A DNA stretch of 26,675 bases, from positions 1-26,675 of the forward strand of contig NZ_JAOQKI010000028.1 in assembly GCF_025567465.1 (NCBI RefSeq), in the 5' to 3' direction. Shown here one piece after another: positions 16,007 through 23,538 of the stretch. The position numbers and the translations under genes were made by a program. Below the pieces are notes generated by a model that was given only the letters and a program-made list of their open reading frames with translations, made no database searches and was not told the origin of the DNA. How positions within the stretch are numbered: the first letter of the stretch is position 1; every line of letters begins with the position of its first letter. Origin of the DNA: Roseburia_C amylophila (lineage in GTDB: Bacteria; Bacillota; Clostridia; Lachnospirales; Lachnospiraceae).

Positions 16007-16035
16007 ATTGTAGCAAATGCCTACCTCCATTACAA
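16007..16035 (-). promoter_or_regulatory. Promoter of the DUF4190 gene pair
   Basis: A minus-strand TTGTAA (16035-16030) and TACAAT (16012-16007) are separated by 17 bases, about 40 bases upstream of the start codon. Confidence 0.6.
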
Positions 16036-16095
16036 GAAAAATAAGTGAAATCATAAAATTTTTATAAACTTTTTCTCATATATTTTATCATAAAC

Positions 16096-16124
16096 TTTGC
16101 AAATCCGGAAAAAATGGTTATAAT
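16096..16124 (+). promoter_or_regulatory. Distal candidate promoter of pncB
   Basis: TTTGCA (16096-16101) and a perfect TATAAT (16119-16124) are separated by 17 bases. It would give a leader of about 95 bases. Confidence 0.45.
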
Positions 16125-16146
16125 GAAGCATATTTATACTCATTAC

Positions 16147-16175
16147 TTGCTTTTTTGTAAGTAAAAGTCTATAAT
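16147..16175 (+). promoter_or_regulatory. Proximal candidate promoter of pncB
   Basis: TTGCTT (16147-16152) and a perfect TATAAT (16170-16175) are separated by 17 bases. The predicted start point near 16182 is just upstream of an inverted repeat at 16188-16207, a normal place for a repressor operator. Confidence 0.5.
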
Positions 16176-16187
16176 TCATCTGACAAG

Positions 16188-16207
16188 ACACCTGTATTTA
16201 CAGATGT
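16188..16207. promoter_or_regulatory. Candidate operator of pncB, possibly for a NiaR-type repressor
   Basis: ACACCTGTATTTACAGATGT is a 20-base palindrome with nine of ten positions paired. It sits between the proximal promoter and the ribosome binding site. NiaR (YrxA) operators in Firmicutes, as I recall them, contain ACACCTGT-like half sites upstream of niacin-salvage genes. The regulator gene is not in the window. Confidence 0.5.
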
Positions 16208-16227
16208 AAAAGAAAGGAATATCACAT

Positions 16228-17676
16228 ATGAGTACATTAAATTTGACATTGTTGACTGATCTTTATGAGATGACAATGATGCAGGGATACTTTAAAACCG
16301 GCAACCGTGATGTGGCTGTTTTTGACGCTTTTTACCGCACCAATCCATGTGATGGCGGTTATGCAGTCTGCGCGGGATTAGACCAGATGATTGACTATAT
16401 CAAGAATCTTCATTTTGACGAAGAGGATATTTCCTATTTAAGAAGTTTATCCATCTTTGATGAAGACTTTTTAACTTATTTAAGTAACTTTAAATTCTCC
16501 GGTGATATCTATGCAATTCCGGAAGGAACTCTGATTTTTCCAAGAGAGCCTCTTGTAAAAGTGGTTGCTCCGATTATGGAAGCCCAGTTAATCGAAACTG
16601 CAGTCTTAAATATCATCAACCACCAGAGCCTGATTGCCACCAAGGCTGCCCGCGTATGCTACGCTGCCCAGGGTGATGGCGTCATGGAATTTGGTTTAAG
16701 ACGCGCCCAGGGTCCTGATTCCGGAACCTACGGCGCCAGAGCTGCTGTTATCGGCGGCTGTAAAGGTACTTCCAACGTCCTTGCCGGTCAGATGTTTGAC
16801 GTCCCGGTACTTGGGACCCACGCCCATAGCTGGATTATGAGTTTTCCGGATGAATATACCGCCTTTAAGAAATATGCAAAGCTTTATCCATCTGCCTGCA
16901 TCCTTCTTGTCGATACCTATGATACTTTAAAATCCGGTATGCCAAATGCCATCAAGGTATTTAAAGAAATGAGAGATGCCGGCATTCCGCTTACCTACTA
17001 CGGAATCCGTATGGACAGTGGCGACCTTGCTTATCTTTCCAAGAAAGTCCGCAAAATGTTAGATGATGCCGGATTCCCGGACGCAGTTATCTCCGCTTCC
17101 AATGATTTGGATGAGTATCTGATTGAAAGCTTAAAGATTCAGGGGGCTACCATTACTTCCTGGGGTGTTGGAACCAACTTAATTACTTCCAAAGACAATC
17201 CTGCTTTCGGTGGTGTATACAAGCTGGCTGCTATCCAGAATGAAGCTGGTGAATTCATTCCAAAGATTAAGCTTTCCGAAAATGTGGAAAAAGTTACAAA
17301 TCCTGGCAATAAAAATGTTTATCGTATTTATGATAAAGAAACCGGTAAGATTAAGGCTGACCTTATCTGTCTGGTGGGCGAAGTCTTTGATGAATCCAAG
17401 GACATGAAGCTCTTTGACCCGAACGCCCCATGGAAGAAAACAACTCTTCCTGGTGGAAGCTATACACTGCGTGAACTTCTTGTTCCGGTTTTCCAGAAGG
17501 GCGAATGTGTTTACGAATCTCCAAGTGTTATGGATATTCAGCGTTACTGCACCAGAGAAAAAGATACCATCTGGGATGAGACAAAACGTTTCGTAAATCC
17601 ACAGGAAATCTACGTTGATTTATCCGACAAATTATATGAAATGAAAACTGCTCTCTTAAATAAAGAACATATGTAA
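16228..17676 (+). CDS. pncB: Nicotinate phosphoribosyltransferase
   Basis: Converts nicotinate and PRPP to nicotinate mononucleotide with ATP hydrolysis, the entry step of NAD salvage (Preiss-Handler pathway), in the cytoplasm. The product is 482 residues, within the range of the Gram-positive form. Landmarks are NLTLLTDLYEMTMMQGY near the start, NHQSLIATKAARV (131-143), the PRPP/nicotinate segment EFGLRRAQGPDSGTYGARAA (154-173) and LGTHAHSWIM with H198/H200, where the family keeps its phosphorylatable histidine. An AAAGAAAGGA ribosome binding site precedes the ATG. It is a single-gene unit with two possible promoters, a candidate operator and a large hairpin after the stop codon. Confidence 0.95.
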   Translation: MSTLNLTLLTDLYEMTMMQGYFKTGNRDVAVFDAFYRTNPCDGGYAVCAGLDQMIDYIKNLHFDEEDISYLRSLSIFDEDFLTYLSNFKFSGDIYAIPEGTLIFPREPLVKVVAPIMEAQLIETAVLNIINHQSLIATKAARVCYAAQGDGVMEFGLRRAQGPDSGTYGARAAVIGGCKGTSNVLAGQMFDVPVLGTHAHSWIMSFPDEYTAFKKYAKLYPSACILLVDTYDTLKSGMPNAIKVFKEMRDAGIPLTYYGIRMDSGDLAYLSKKVRKMLDDAGFPDAVISASNDLDEYLIESLKIQGATITSWGVGTNLITSKDNPAFGGVYKLAAIQNEAGEFIPKIKLSENVEKVTNPGNKNVYRIYDKETGKIKADLICLVGEVFDESKDMKLFDPNAPWKKTTLPGGSYTLRELLVPVFQKGECVYESPSVMDIQRYCTREKDTIWDETKRFVNPQEIYVDLSDKLYEMKTALLNKEHM

Positions 17677-17815
17677 CTCGCAACTACGAGAAACACGCTT
17701 TGCGAGTTTCTCGAGTTATCGCGGTGCTCGCCAAATCTGAGTAGAAAAGAAGTTCGCTCAAGCAAGCTTGGCTCCTTCTTTTCTACTCAGATTTTTCTCG
17801 CTACTCGCGTAAAAA
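17675..17815. repeat. Palindromic repeat element after pncB, probable pncB terminator
   Basis: The element begins within the pncB stop codon. It holds AACTCG/CGAGTT (17675-17680, 17712-17717) around CGAGAAAC/GTTTCTCG. It also holds a perfect 20-bp hairpin (17733-17752 with 17775-17794) followed by TTTTT on the plus strand, suited to terminate pncB. It ends in TTTCTCGCTACTCGCGTAAA (17794-17813), nearly the same motif as at 10914-10935 beside ileS. Together these suggest a dispersed family. Confidence 0.65.
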
Positions 17816-17859
17816 AAGAAACCTCCTTTACCGTTTTCCCGGCATAAGGTGGTTTCTTT
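17811..17859 (-). terminator. Terminator of the glf-glycosyltransferase unit
   Basis: On the minus strand AAAGAAACC (17859-17851) pairs with GGTTTCTTT (17823-17815), with further inner pairing, and is followed by a run of T (17817-17811). It lies about 70 bases after the glycosyltransferase stop; 17860-17931 holds nothing else visible. Confidence 0.82.
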
Positions 17860-17931
17860 ATATAAGTAATAATGCCCTCTGTTGTTTTTCTTTTCTACAG
17901 CATACACTCGTTTATTCACATTTTTTTCAGC

Positions 17932-18948
17932 TTAGTTGAATCCCACAATCTTCTGGGTCAGCTTATAAGCTGCAACAGAAATCTTTCTTCCACCCTTACC
18001 CGGGAGATTCATGGACTGTCCTAAAATTCCCCTTCTTAAATGATGGAAAAGACGAAGGTCATAACCTTTGATATAAGACCAAAGTTCCCGTTTCTTCATG
18101 AGATTTTCTTCTGTCTCGGAACGCAGGCAAAGTACTGTTGATACTACAGTAATAATTTCAAGGTAATTAAACATATATTTTCTTAATTTGGGGTTTGCAA
18201 TTTTCCACAAATTCACTTCTTCTATCATCAGTTTATTTACCTTAATCTGCTGATCAATTCTTCCAATCATAACCTTTTCATTGACAGACTGGTCTTCCCT
18301 TCCGATAAAATAACGATAGAAATCCACATTCATATAATACATGGTCTTTACATATGGCAACGGATTGTATACAAAAAGATTATCCACATAGAAGGTGTGT
18401 CTTGGCAGTTCAAGTCCGCAATCCTTTAATAACTGGGTACGGTAAATAACAGAATGCATCAGAATATAATGCCCCTTGCTGATATGCCTTACATCAGACC
18501 ATGTAAAGACTTCATTTTCCGGGAACATTCTGGTATATTTCATTACTTTTTTATGGTCTGCGCCCTGCTTCTCATATACGAAATTGCTGATAAACATATC
18601 AAGAGTAGTACTTCCGCCCACAAGTTCCCGTAATTTAGCAAGAATCTTGTGATAGCTCTCTTCATCTACCCAGTCATCACTGTCTACCACTTTAAAATAC
18701 AGTCCGGTTGCATTGGCAATACCGGTATTTACAGCTGCACCGTGTCCACCATTTTCCTGATGGATTGCCTTAATAATAGTAGGATATTTCTTCTGATAAC
18801 GGTCAGCAATCTCTGCTGTTGCATCCTTTGAGCCGTCATCTACGATTAAAATCTCCACATCCTCTCCACCTGTTAGCAGTGTTTCAATACAATGTTCCAT
18901 ATAATCCTGTGAATTGTAACATGGAATGGTTACTGATAATAATTTCAT
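17932..18948 (-). CDS. Family 2 glycosyltransferase
   Basis: Cytoplasmic, probably membrane-associated, sugar transferase with a GT-A fold. The product is 338 residues. The N-terminal domain begins LSVTIPCYNSQDYMEHC, followed by EILIVDDGSKD (33-43), the donor-site glycine/alanine segment ENGGHGAAVNTGI (65-77) and the metal-binding DSDDW (89-93). The rest is basic, contains YYMNVDFYRYFIGREDQS, and has no clear membrane helix. TTGGAGA precedes the ATG. It lies 30 bases after glf and shares its transcript, so the donor could be UDP-galactofuranose, but that is inferred only from the neighbour. The acceptor is unknown. Confidence 0.88.
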   Translation of the reverse strand: MKLLSVTIPCYNSQDYMEHCIETLLTGGEDVEILIVDDGSKDATAEIADRYQKKYPTIIKAIHQENGGHGAAVNTGIANATGLYFKVVDSDDWVDEESYHKILAKLRELVGGSTTLDMFISNFVYEKQGADHKKVMKYTRMFPENEVFTWSDVRHISKGHYILMHSVIYRTQLLKDCGLELPRHTFYVDNLFVYNPLPYVKTMYYMNVDFYRYFIGREDQSVNEKVMIGRIDQQIKVNKLMIEEVNLWKIANPKLRKYMFNYLEIITVVSTVLCLRSETEENLMKKRELWSYIKGYDLRLFHHLRRGILGQSMNLPGKGGRKISVAAYKLTQKIVGFN

Positions 18949-18978
18949 TCTTTTTCTCCAATCGTTTTTCGAAACATT

Positions 18979-20124
18979 TTATTTTAAAAGTTCTTTGGTA
19001 AGTTCTAATGCTTTCTCTGTCATGGCATCAATATTATAATATTTGTATTCTGCCAGTCTTCCCAAAAGATGCATGTTCGGATATTTTCCGGTCAGTGCTT
19101 TATATTTTTCATATAATGACTGATTTTCTTCATTTAAAATGGCATAATAAGGAATCTCTCCTTCTGCTCCACTGTATGCAAATGGATATTCCTTTACAAT
19201 CGTGGTTCCATCTGCCTGCTGCCCGGTCAGATACTTAAACTCCGTAATTCTGGTATAATCCTCGCTTACCGTATAATTTACAACACTGTGTCCCTGATAA
19301 TCCGGTTTGTCATAATATTCAAAATCAAAGCGGAGTGAACGATATGGCAGTCTTCCATAACAGCATGCAAACAACTCATCCAGTGCTCCGGTATAAATGA
19401 CATTTCCTTCGAATTTCTTTCCATCAAAATAAATGCCGTCCTCTGTAAATTTCAGTACCTCTCCGGCATCTACACCAGTTCTCACCTCAATGTCCGGATG
19501 GTCTAACATCTTTTCGAACATTGCAGTATAACCGTCCTTTGGCATACCCTGATATTTATCCTGGAAATATCTGTTATCATAAGAAATCAGCACCGGCACA
19601 CGTCCTGTTACCTCCGGGCTTATCTCCTCTGGTTTCTGTCCCCACTGCTTCATCGTATAATAAAGGAAAACATTTTCGTATACATAATCCGCAATCTTCC
19701 GGATATCTGCATCTTCATTTTCCCGTAATTTCATAATTGGAACCCGGCTTTCCTCTCCGTATGCGGCAATCAGCTTCTGCTCTAACCGGTCTGCCTGCTC
19801 TTTCCCATAAACCATATGTAAAGTATTCAGGTTAAATGGTACCGGAATCAGTGTCCCATGCACATTTGCTACTACCTCATGGCCAAAGAAATACCAGTCT
19901 GTAAATCTTGACAGATACTGATATACTTCTTCCTTATTTGTATGAAAAATATGTGGACCATATTCATGTATTACAATTCCATGGTCATCCGGTCTGTCAT
20001 AACAGTTTCCTGCAATATGATTTCTCCGTTCCAATAAAAGAACCTTCTGCTTTCCTTCTTCTGCCAGCTTTCTTGCTGCCACACTGCCGGCGATTCCGGC
20101 TCCGATTACAATGCTGTCGTACAT
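18979..20124 (-). CDS. glf: UDP-galactopyranose mutase
   Basis: Flavoenzyme that interconverts UDP-galactopyranose and UDP-galactofuranose, supplying galactofuranose for cell-surface glycans. The start at 20124 has AAGGAGA upstream and gives 381 residues, the normal size; the ATG at 20160 does not. Residues 4-20 form the FAD-binding Rossmann motif (SIVIGAGIAGSVAARKL), with LLERRNHIAGNCYD following. GPHIFHTN (56-63) is the conserved flavin/substrate histidine region, and R175 (VTGRVPV) and NRYFQDKYQGMPKDGY (184-199) supply the expected substrate arginines. The C-terminal RLAEYKYYNIDAM is also typical. It heads a two-gene unit with a glycosyltransferase; no larger capsule cluster is visible here. 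Confidence 0.95.
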   Translation of the reverse strand: MYDSIVIGAGIAGSVAARKLAEEGKQKVLLLERRNHIAGNCYDRPDDHGIVIHEYGPHIFHTNKEEVYQYLSRFTDWYFFGHEVVANVHGTLIPVPFNLNTLHMVYGKEQADRLEQKLIAAYGEESRVPIMKLRENEDADIRKIADYVYENVFLYYTMKQWGQKPEEISPEVTGRVPVLISYDNRYFQDKYQGMPKDGYTAMFEKMLDHPDIEVRTGVDAGEVLKFTEDGIYFDGKKFEGNVIYTGALDELFACCYGRLPYRSLRFDFEYYDKPDYQGHSVVNYTVSEDYTRITEFKYLTGQQADGTTIVKEYPFAYSGAEGEIPYYAILNEENQSLYEKYKALTGKYPNMHLLGRLAEYKYYNIDAMTEKALELTKELLK

Positions 20125-20159
20125 TTCTGTTCTCCTTCCCCCTTGGTAATCCTCATTCA

Positions 20160-20188
20160 ATTATACACATTTGTCATTTGTTTTCCAA
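20160..20188 (-). promoter_or_regulatory. Promoter of glf
   Basis: A minus-strand TTGGAA (20188-20183) and a perfect TATAAT (20165-20160) are separated by 17 bases. Transcription would start about 30 bases upstream of the chosen start codon, supporting that start. Confidence 0.75.
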
Positions 20189-20425
20189 TTCATTTTTTCT
20201 TAGGATTTCTTTAAGGCACTTCGTTTACAATTTATTCATATTTTATTTACAGCCTTCTAACAATCCGGGCACATTGTTTTCACATTCTGCTTTTATACTA
20301 TAACTAAGCTGAGAAAGAAAAAAGCGATAATTTTATTTTTTCATAGACCTTGCATCTGATGCAAGGTTCCTCCCAAAAAATAGTGTTTTTAACACTTACC
20401 ATAAAAAATCTTTTTCATATGAAAG
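20189..20425. other. Intergenic DNA with two small palindromes
   Basis: A/T-rich stretch between the glf promoter and the mutY terminator. It contains CCTTGCATC-T-GATGCAAGG (20348-20366) and AGTGTT-TTT-AACACT (20382-20396). No gene was found. Either palindrome could be a hairpin or a protein-binding site. Confidence 0.4.
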
Positions 20426-20444
20426 GCCGGTGATAATCACCGGC
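20426..20444. terminator. Terminator downstream of mutY
   Basis: GCCGGTGA-TAA-TCACCGGC, an 8-bp perfect stem. It ends 26 bases after the mutY stop codon. The plus strand has TTTTTT shortly after; the minus strand has CTTTC directly after. Confidence 0.6.
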
Positions 20445-20470
20445 TCCCTCTTTTTTCTATGGCTTTTCTG

Positions 20471-21559
20471 CTATTCTTCCTTATATCTGTCATTTCCAAG
20501 ACGAATGTTCATATATCCTGTGTATCTGGAAAATGCTGCCGGAATCGGATACTGTTCTTCCGTTTCTTTCACATCCACAAAGAGCATATTCTGATACTCC
20601 TGCTCTGTCTCATCAATCTGCACTGCATATCCTGTCATATGCCATTCAATATGGGAAAAAATATGCCTGCTGTCTTCTAATTTTTTCAAACGAATCGGTG
20701 ACAACCCCATTTTCTTAAGATAGGTAATAACTTCCTCTTCCTTAAGATGCCCTTCCACATTTGGAAATTCATAGAGTCCAGCTAAAAGTCCCTTGTTGGC
20801 CCGTTTATGCAAAAGGACCTTATCCTCTGCCTTTATAACAAGAACTGTTCTGTCCTCTATCCTTCTTGCCTTCGCCTTGCTCTTTACCGGAAGTTCTCTC
20901 CAGCGTCCGCTCTTTTGTGCCCGGCAGACTTCTTTCCAAGGACATGCTTCACATAAAGGTGCCCCATTCGGCAGACATACCGTTGCACCAAGCTCCATCA
21001 GTGCCTGGTTAAAAGCTCCCGCCCTGTTTTCCGGCATAATTTCCAATAAGTCCTTCTCCATTGCCGTCCGCACAGATGCTTTCATGATATCCGCATCATC
21101 CTCTGTTACCCGGGATATGACACGGAGCACATTTCCATCCACCGCCGGTACCGGAATGCCAAATGCGATAGATGCGATGGCTCCTGCCGTATAATGACCA
21201 ATTCCTTTCAACTTTGTCAATGCCTCATAATCTGCCGGAAGCTCTCCATGATAATTCTCCATGACCGTCTGTGCTGCAATCTGCATATTTCTCACCCGGT
21301 TGTAGTATCCAAGTCCTTCCCAGAGTTTCAAAAGCTTCTCCTCCGGGCAGTCTGAAAGCGCTGCCACATCCGGCAGCTCCTTTAAAAACCGGTCAAAATA
21401 TGGTTTTACCGCTTCCACTCTGGTCTGCTGCAGCATAATTTCAGACACCCACACCCGATATGGGGTCGGCTCATTGCGCCAGGGTAACACTCTGGCATGG
21501 TCTTTAAACCAATTTAATAATGGTTCTATCAGGGTTGTCAGGTCAAATGGTTCTCTCAT
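20471..21559 (-). CDS. mutY: A/G-specific adenine DNA glycosylase
   Basis: Removes adenine mispaired with 8-oxoguanine, preventing G:C to T:A mutations. The start at 21559 has AGAGGA just upstream and gives 362 residues, the usual length. The helix-hairpin-helix lies in LKGIGHYTAGAIAS (117-130). Catalytic residues are E40 (SEIMLQQT) and D141 (PAVDGNVLRV). Four cysteines bind the iron-sulfur cluster, C195, C203, C206 and C212, with seven rather than six residues in the first gap. The C-terminal third (from about 233) is the Nudix-like domain that recognises 8-oxoG, with FSHIEWHMTGYAV. It lies 119 bases downstream of the aminotransferase gene on the same strand. Confidence 0.95.
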   Translation of the reverse strand: MREPFDLTTLIEPLLNWFKDHARVLPWRNEPTPYRVWVSEIMLQQTRVEAVKPYFDRFLKELPDVAALSDCPEEKLLKLWEGLGYYNRVRNMQIAAQTVMENYHGELPADYEALTKLKGIGHYTAGAIASIAFGIPVPAVDGNVLRVISRVTEDDADIMKASVRTAMEKDLLEIMPENRAGAFNQALMELGATVCLPNGAPLCEACPWKEVCRAQKSGRWRELPVKSKAKARRIEDRTVLVIKAEDKVLLHKRANKGLLAGLYEFPNVEGHLKEEEVITYLKKMGLSPIRLKKLEDSRHIFSHIEWHMTGYAVQIDETEQEYQNMLFVDVKETEEQYPIPAAFSRYTGYMNIRLGNDRYKEE

Positions 21560-21678
21560 GGTTCCTCTTTCTAATTCTATTTCGTGGTTATTGCTAATAT
21601 TCCGGCAGTCCGGGTATCTTATCAACAATACCATCTACTCACGTAAATCAAATGCATCACATAATAATTTTCCAATTA

Positions 21679-22848
21679 TTAGAACTGCGCTACGAATTCA
21701 GCAATTTTCTCCAGACAGGCACGAATGACCTCCTGCGAATATGCATAGGAGCATCGTACAAAGCCTTCTCCGCATGTACCGAAGGCATTTCCCGGGATAA
21801 CGGCTACCTTCTGTTCCTGCAACAGGCGGTTACAGAATTTTTCACTGGTAAGTCCTGTTTTTCGAATGTCCGGAAATACATAGAATGCGCCTTCCGGTTC
21901 TGCTACGGATAATCCCATCTTACGGAATCCCTCTACCATCAGTGTTCTTCTGGCATCATACTCTTCCCGCATGACTGCAATCTCTTCATCTCTCACCGGA
22001 CTGGTCAATGCTTCCAATGCCGCATACTGGCTGGTGGTTCCTGCTGACATAGTTGTAAACTGATGTATTTTATTCATATGGAAAATAACATCCTTTGGTC
22101 CTGCTGCAATTCCCATACGCCATCCGGTCATGGCAAATGCTTTGGAAAATCCGTTTAATACAACACAGCGCTCATACATGCCCGGAAGGGATGCGATGGA
22201 AACATGTTTCTTTCCATAGGTTAATTCTGCATAGATTTCATCGGTAATCACGAACAAATCATGTTCCTTTACCACTTCTGCGATTGCCTCTAAATCTTCC
22301 TTTTCCATAATGGCTCCAGTCGGATTGTTCGGATAGGAAATCAGTAAGACTTTGGATTTCTCCGTTATCTTTTCCTCTAACTGTTCTCTGGTCAGACGGA
22401 ATTTATTCTCCGCTCTTAATTTTAATGATACCGGAACACCGCCACATAATTCAATACATGGAATATAGGAAACGTAGGAAGGTTCTGCCACTAAGACTTC
22501 CTCCCCCGGATTCACCAGTGTCCGAAGAGCTAAATCAATTCCTTCGCTGGCTCCCATAGTAATCAGTATTTCGTCCTGTTTATCATAATGCAAATCAAAT
22601 TTTGTCAGATAATCCGCTGCCGCTGCACGCAGCTCTACCGTTCCGCGGTTATCGGTGTATTTGGTATCCCCCTTTTTTATAGAAGCAATCGCTGCCTCTC
22701 TTACATGCTCCGGTGTCGGGAAATCCGGTTCGCCTACACCCAGTGAAAGTGCGCCTTCCATGGTATTTGCCACATCAAAGAAATCCTTGATTCCGGAATC
22801 CGGCATATCCTGTACGATTTTTGATAAGTATGATTTTGTATCTTTCAT
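21679..22848 (-). CDS. Class I/II PLP-dependent aminotransferase
   Basis: Fold type I aminotransferase of the aspartate/aromatic group, cytoplasmic. The start at 22848 puts GAGAGG 9 bases upstream; a second ATG at 22854 is only 3 bases from it. The product is 389 residues. Landmarks are SLGVGEPDFPTP (35-46), YTDNRGTVELR (64-74), GASEGIDLALR (99-109), YPNNPTGA (172-179), DEIY (203-206), the PLP lysine K236 in NGFSKAFAMTGWRMG and R244. The residues support amino-acid transamination, but aspartate, aromatic or alanine specificity cannot be decided. An 8-bp A/T palindrome overlaps its stop codon. Its upstream region runs directly into the large inverted repeat. Confidence 0.92.
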   Translation of the reverse strand: MKDTKSYLSKIVQDMPDSGIKDFFDVANTMEGALSLGVGEPDFPTPEHVREAAIASIKKGDTKYTDNRGTVELRAAAADYLTKFDLHYDKQDEILITMGASEGIDLALRTLVNPGEEVLVAEPSYVSYIPCIELCGGVPVSLKLRAENKFRLTREQLEEKITEKSKVLLISYPNNPTGAIMEKEDLEAIAEVVKEHDLFVITDEIYAELTYGKKHVSIASLPGMYERCVVLNGFSKAFAMTGWRMGIAAGPKDVIFHMNKIHQFTTMSAGTTSQYAALEALTSPVRDEEIAVMREEYDARRTLMVEGFRKMGLSVAEPEGAFYVFPDIRKTGLTSEKFCNRLLQEQKVAVIPGNAFGTCGEGFVRCSYAYSQEVIRACLEKIAEFVAQF

Positions 22849-22876
22849 TTTCATTGACCTCTCTTTGTACAAGTCC

Positions 22877-23411
22877 TGTCATGTAATTACGCAATTATTT
22901 TTTAGAAGCAGTGGTTTTCGAATTTTAAGCAGCTTTTCTATAAGATTTTTTGTTGAAAGCAGAATGTATACAATTCTTAAAAGTGCTTTTTTCTTATTGT
23001 TGTCTGTTTTGCCGCCTGCTTTGACCGGATGCCTTCTAGGGTCCGTCTGTTACGGATATCTAAGGCACCTTTAAGCAGCTCTAGGCATTTCTGCTTATAA
23101 AGCTGTTTTTCCGGCAACCGGCGCATAGTCACATCCGTGCTCCAATGCGCCTTCCTGGCACATCCATGTGCCAGGATTGCCAGTTGACAAAAGAAATGCC
23201 AAGAGCTGCTAGCAAGGCACCTAAATGATATCCGTATTCAGGCGAACCCTAGAAGGCATACTGTCAAACATTGGAAAAACAGGCATTATCCCAAGAGAAA
23301 AAGCACTTTTGTAGAATTTTGGCATTCTGGTTTCTAAAAAGGCTATAGAAAAGCTGCTTAAAATTCCCAAAATCCGCTTCCTCACAAAAACCATTGCGTA
23401 ATCACATGACA
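22877..23411. repeat. 535-bp imperfect inverted repeat (foldback element)
   Basis: Two related arms face each other. The outer ends are TGTCATGTAATTACGCAAT (from 22877) and, as the complement of the right end, TGTCATGTGATTACGCAAT (from 23411). Shared blocks in the same order include AATTTTAAGCAGCTTTTCTA, AAAGTGCTTTTT, ATGCCTTCTAGGGT, TACGGATATC and GGCATTTC. The left arm has about 60 extra bases near the centre. The centre is CCTGGCACAT-CC-ATGTGCCAGG (23154-23175). Short frames in both arms give similar peptides, but neither has a ribosome binding site. AAGTC occurs just outside the left end and AGTC just outside the right end, a possible target duplication. Confidence 0.85.
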
Positions 23412-23457
23412 AGTCTTTTCCTATTGTAGCACAATCCCTGTAAAATACCAGTTTTTA

Positions 23458-23486
23458 TTGACAAATCCTCCCAAAAGTTATACCAT
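23458..23486 (+). promoter_or_regulatory. Promoter of crt
   Basis: A perfect TTGACA (23458-23463) is followed after 17 bases by TACCAT (23481-23486), placing the start near 23493. Confidence 0.6.
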
Positions 23487-23502
23487 TATAAGTATTGAAA
23501 CA

Positions 23503-23520
23503 TTGTTAATAATTTATCAA
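23503..23520. promoter_or_regulatory. Candidate Rex operator of crt
   Basis: TTGTTAATAATTTATCAA matches the Rex consensus TTGTTAA-N4-TTAACAA at 13 of 14 defined positions. It lies about 10-27 bases after the predicted transcription start and 2 bases before the ribosome binding site. Rex is the NADH-sensing repressor that controls crt-type operons in clostridia. Confidence 0.72.
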
Positions 23521-23538
23521 TCAGGAGGGTCCTATTTC

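Noticed and set aside
22870..22910. Minus-strand promoter for the aminotransferase from the foldback end (TTGCGT with TGTACA)
   Set aside because: The boxes are weak matches and no stronger candidate is nearby; kept only as a possibility.
22655..23074. Plus-strand 139-codon frame across the aminotransferase start
   Set aside because: The first half is antisense to a well-supported gene and the second half is the left arm of the foldback; no ribosome binding site.
23221..23412. 63-codon minus-strand frame in the right foldback arm
   Set aside because: No Shine-Dalgarno sequence, and it mirrors the other arm, so the inverted repeat explains it better.
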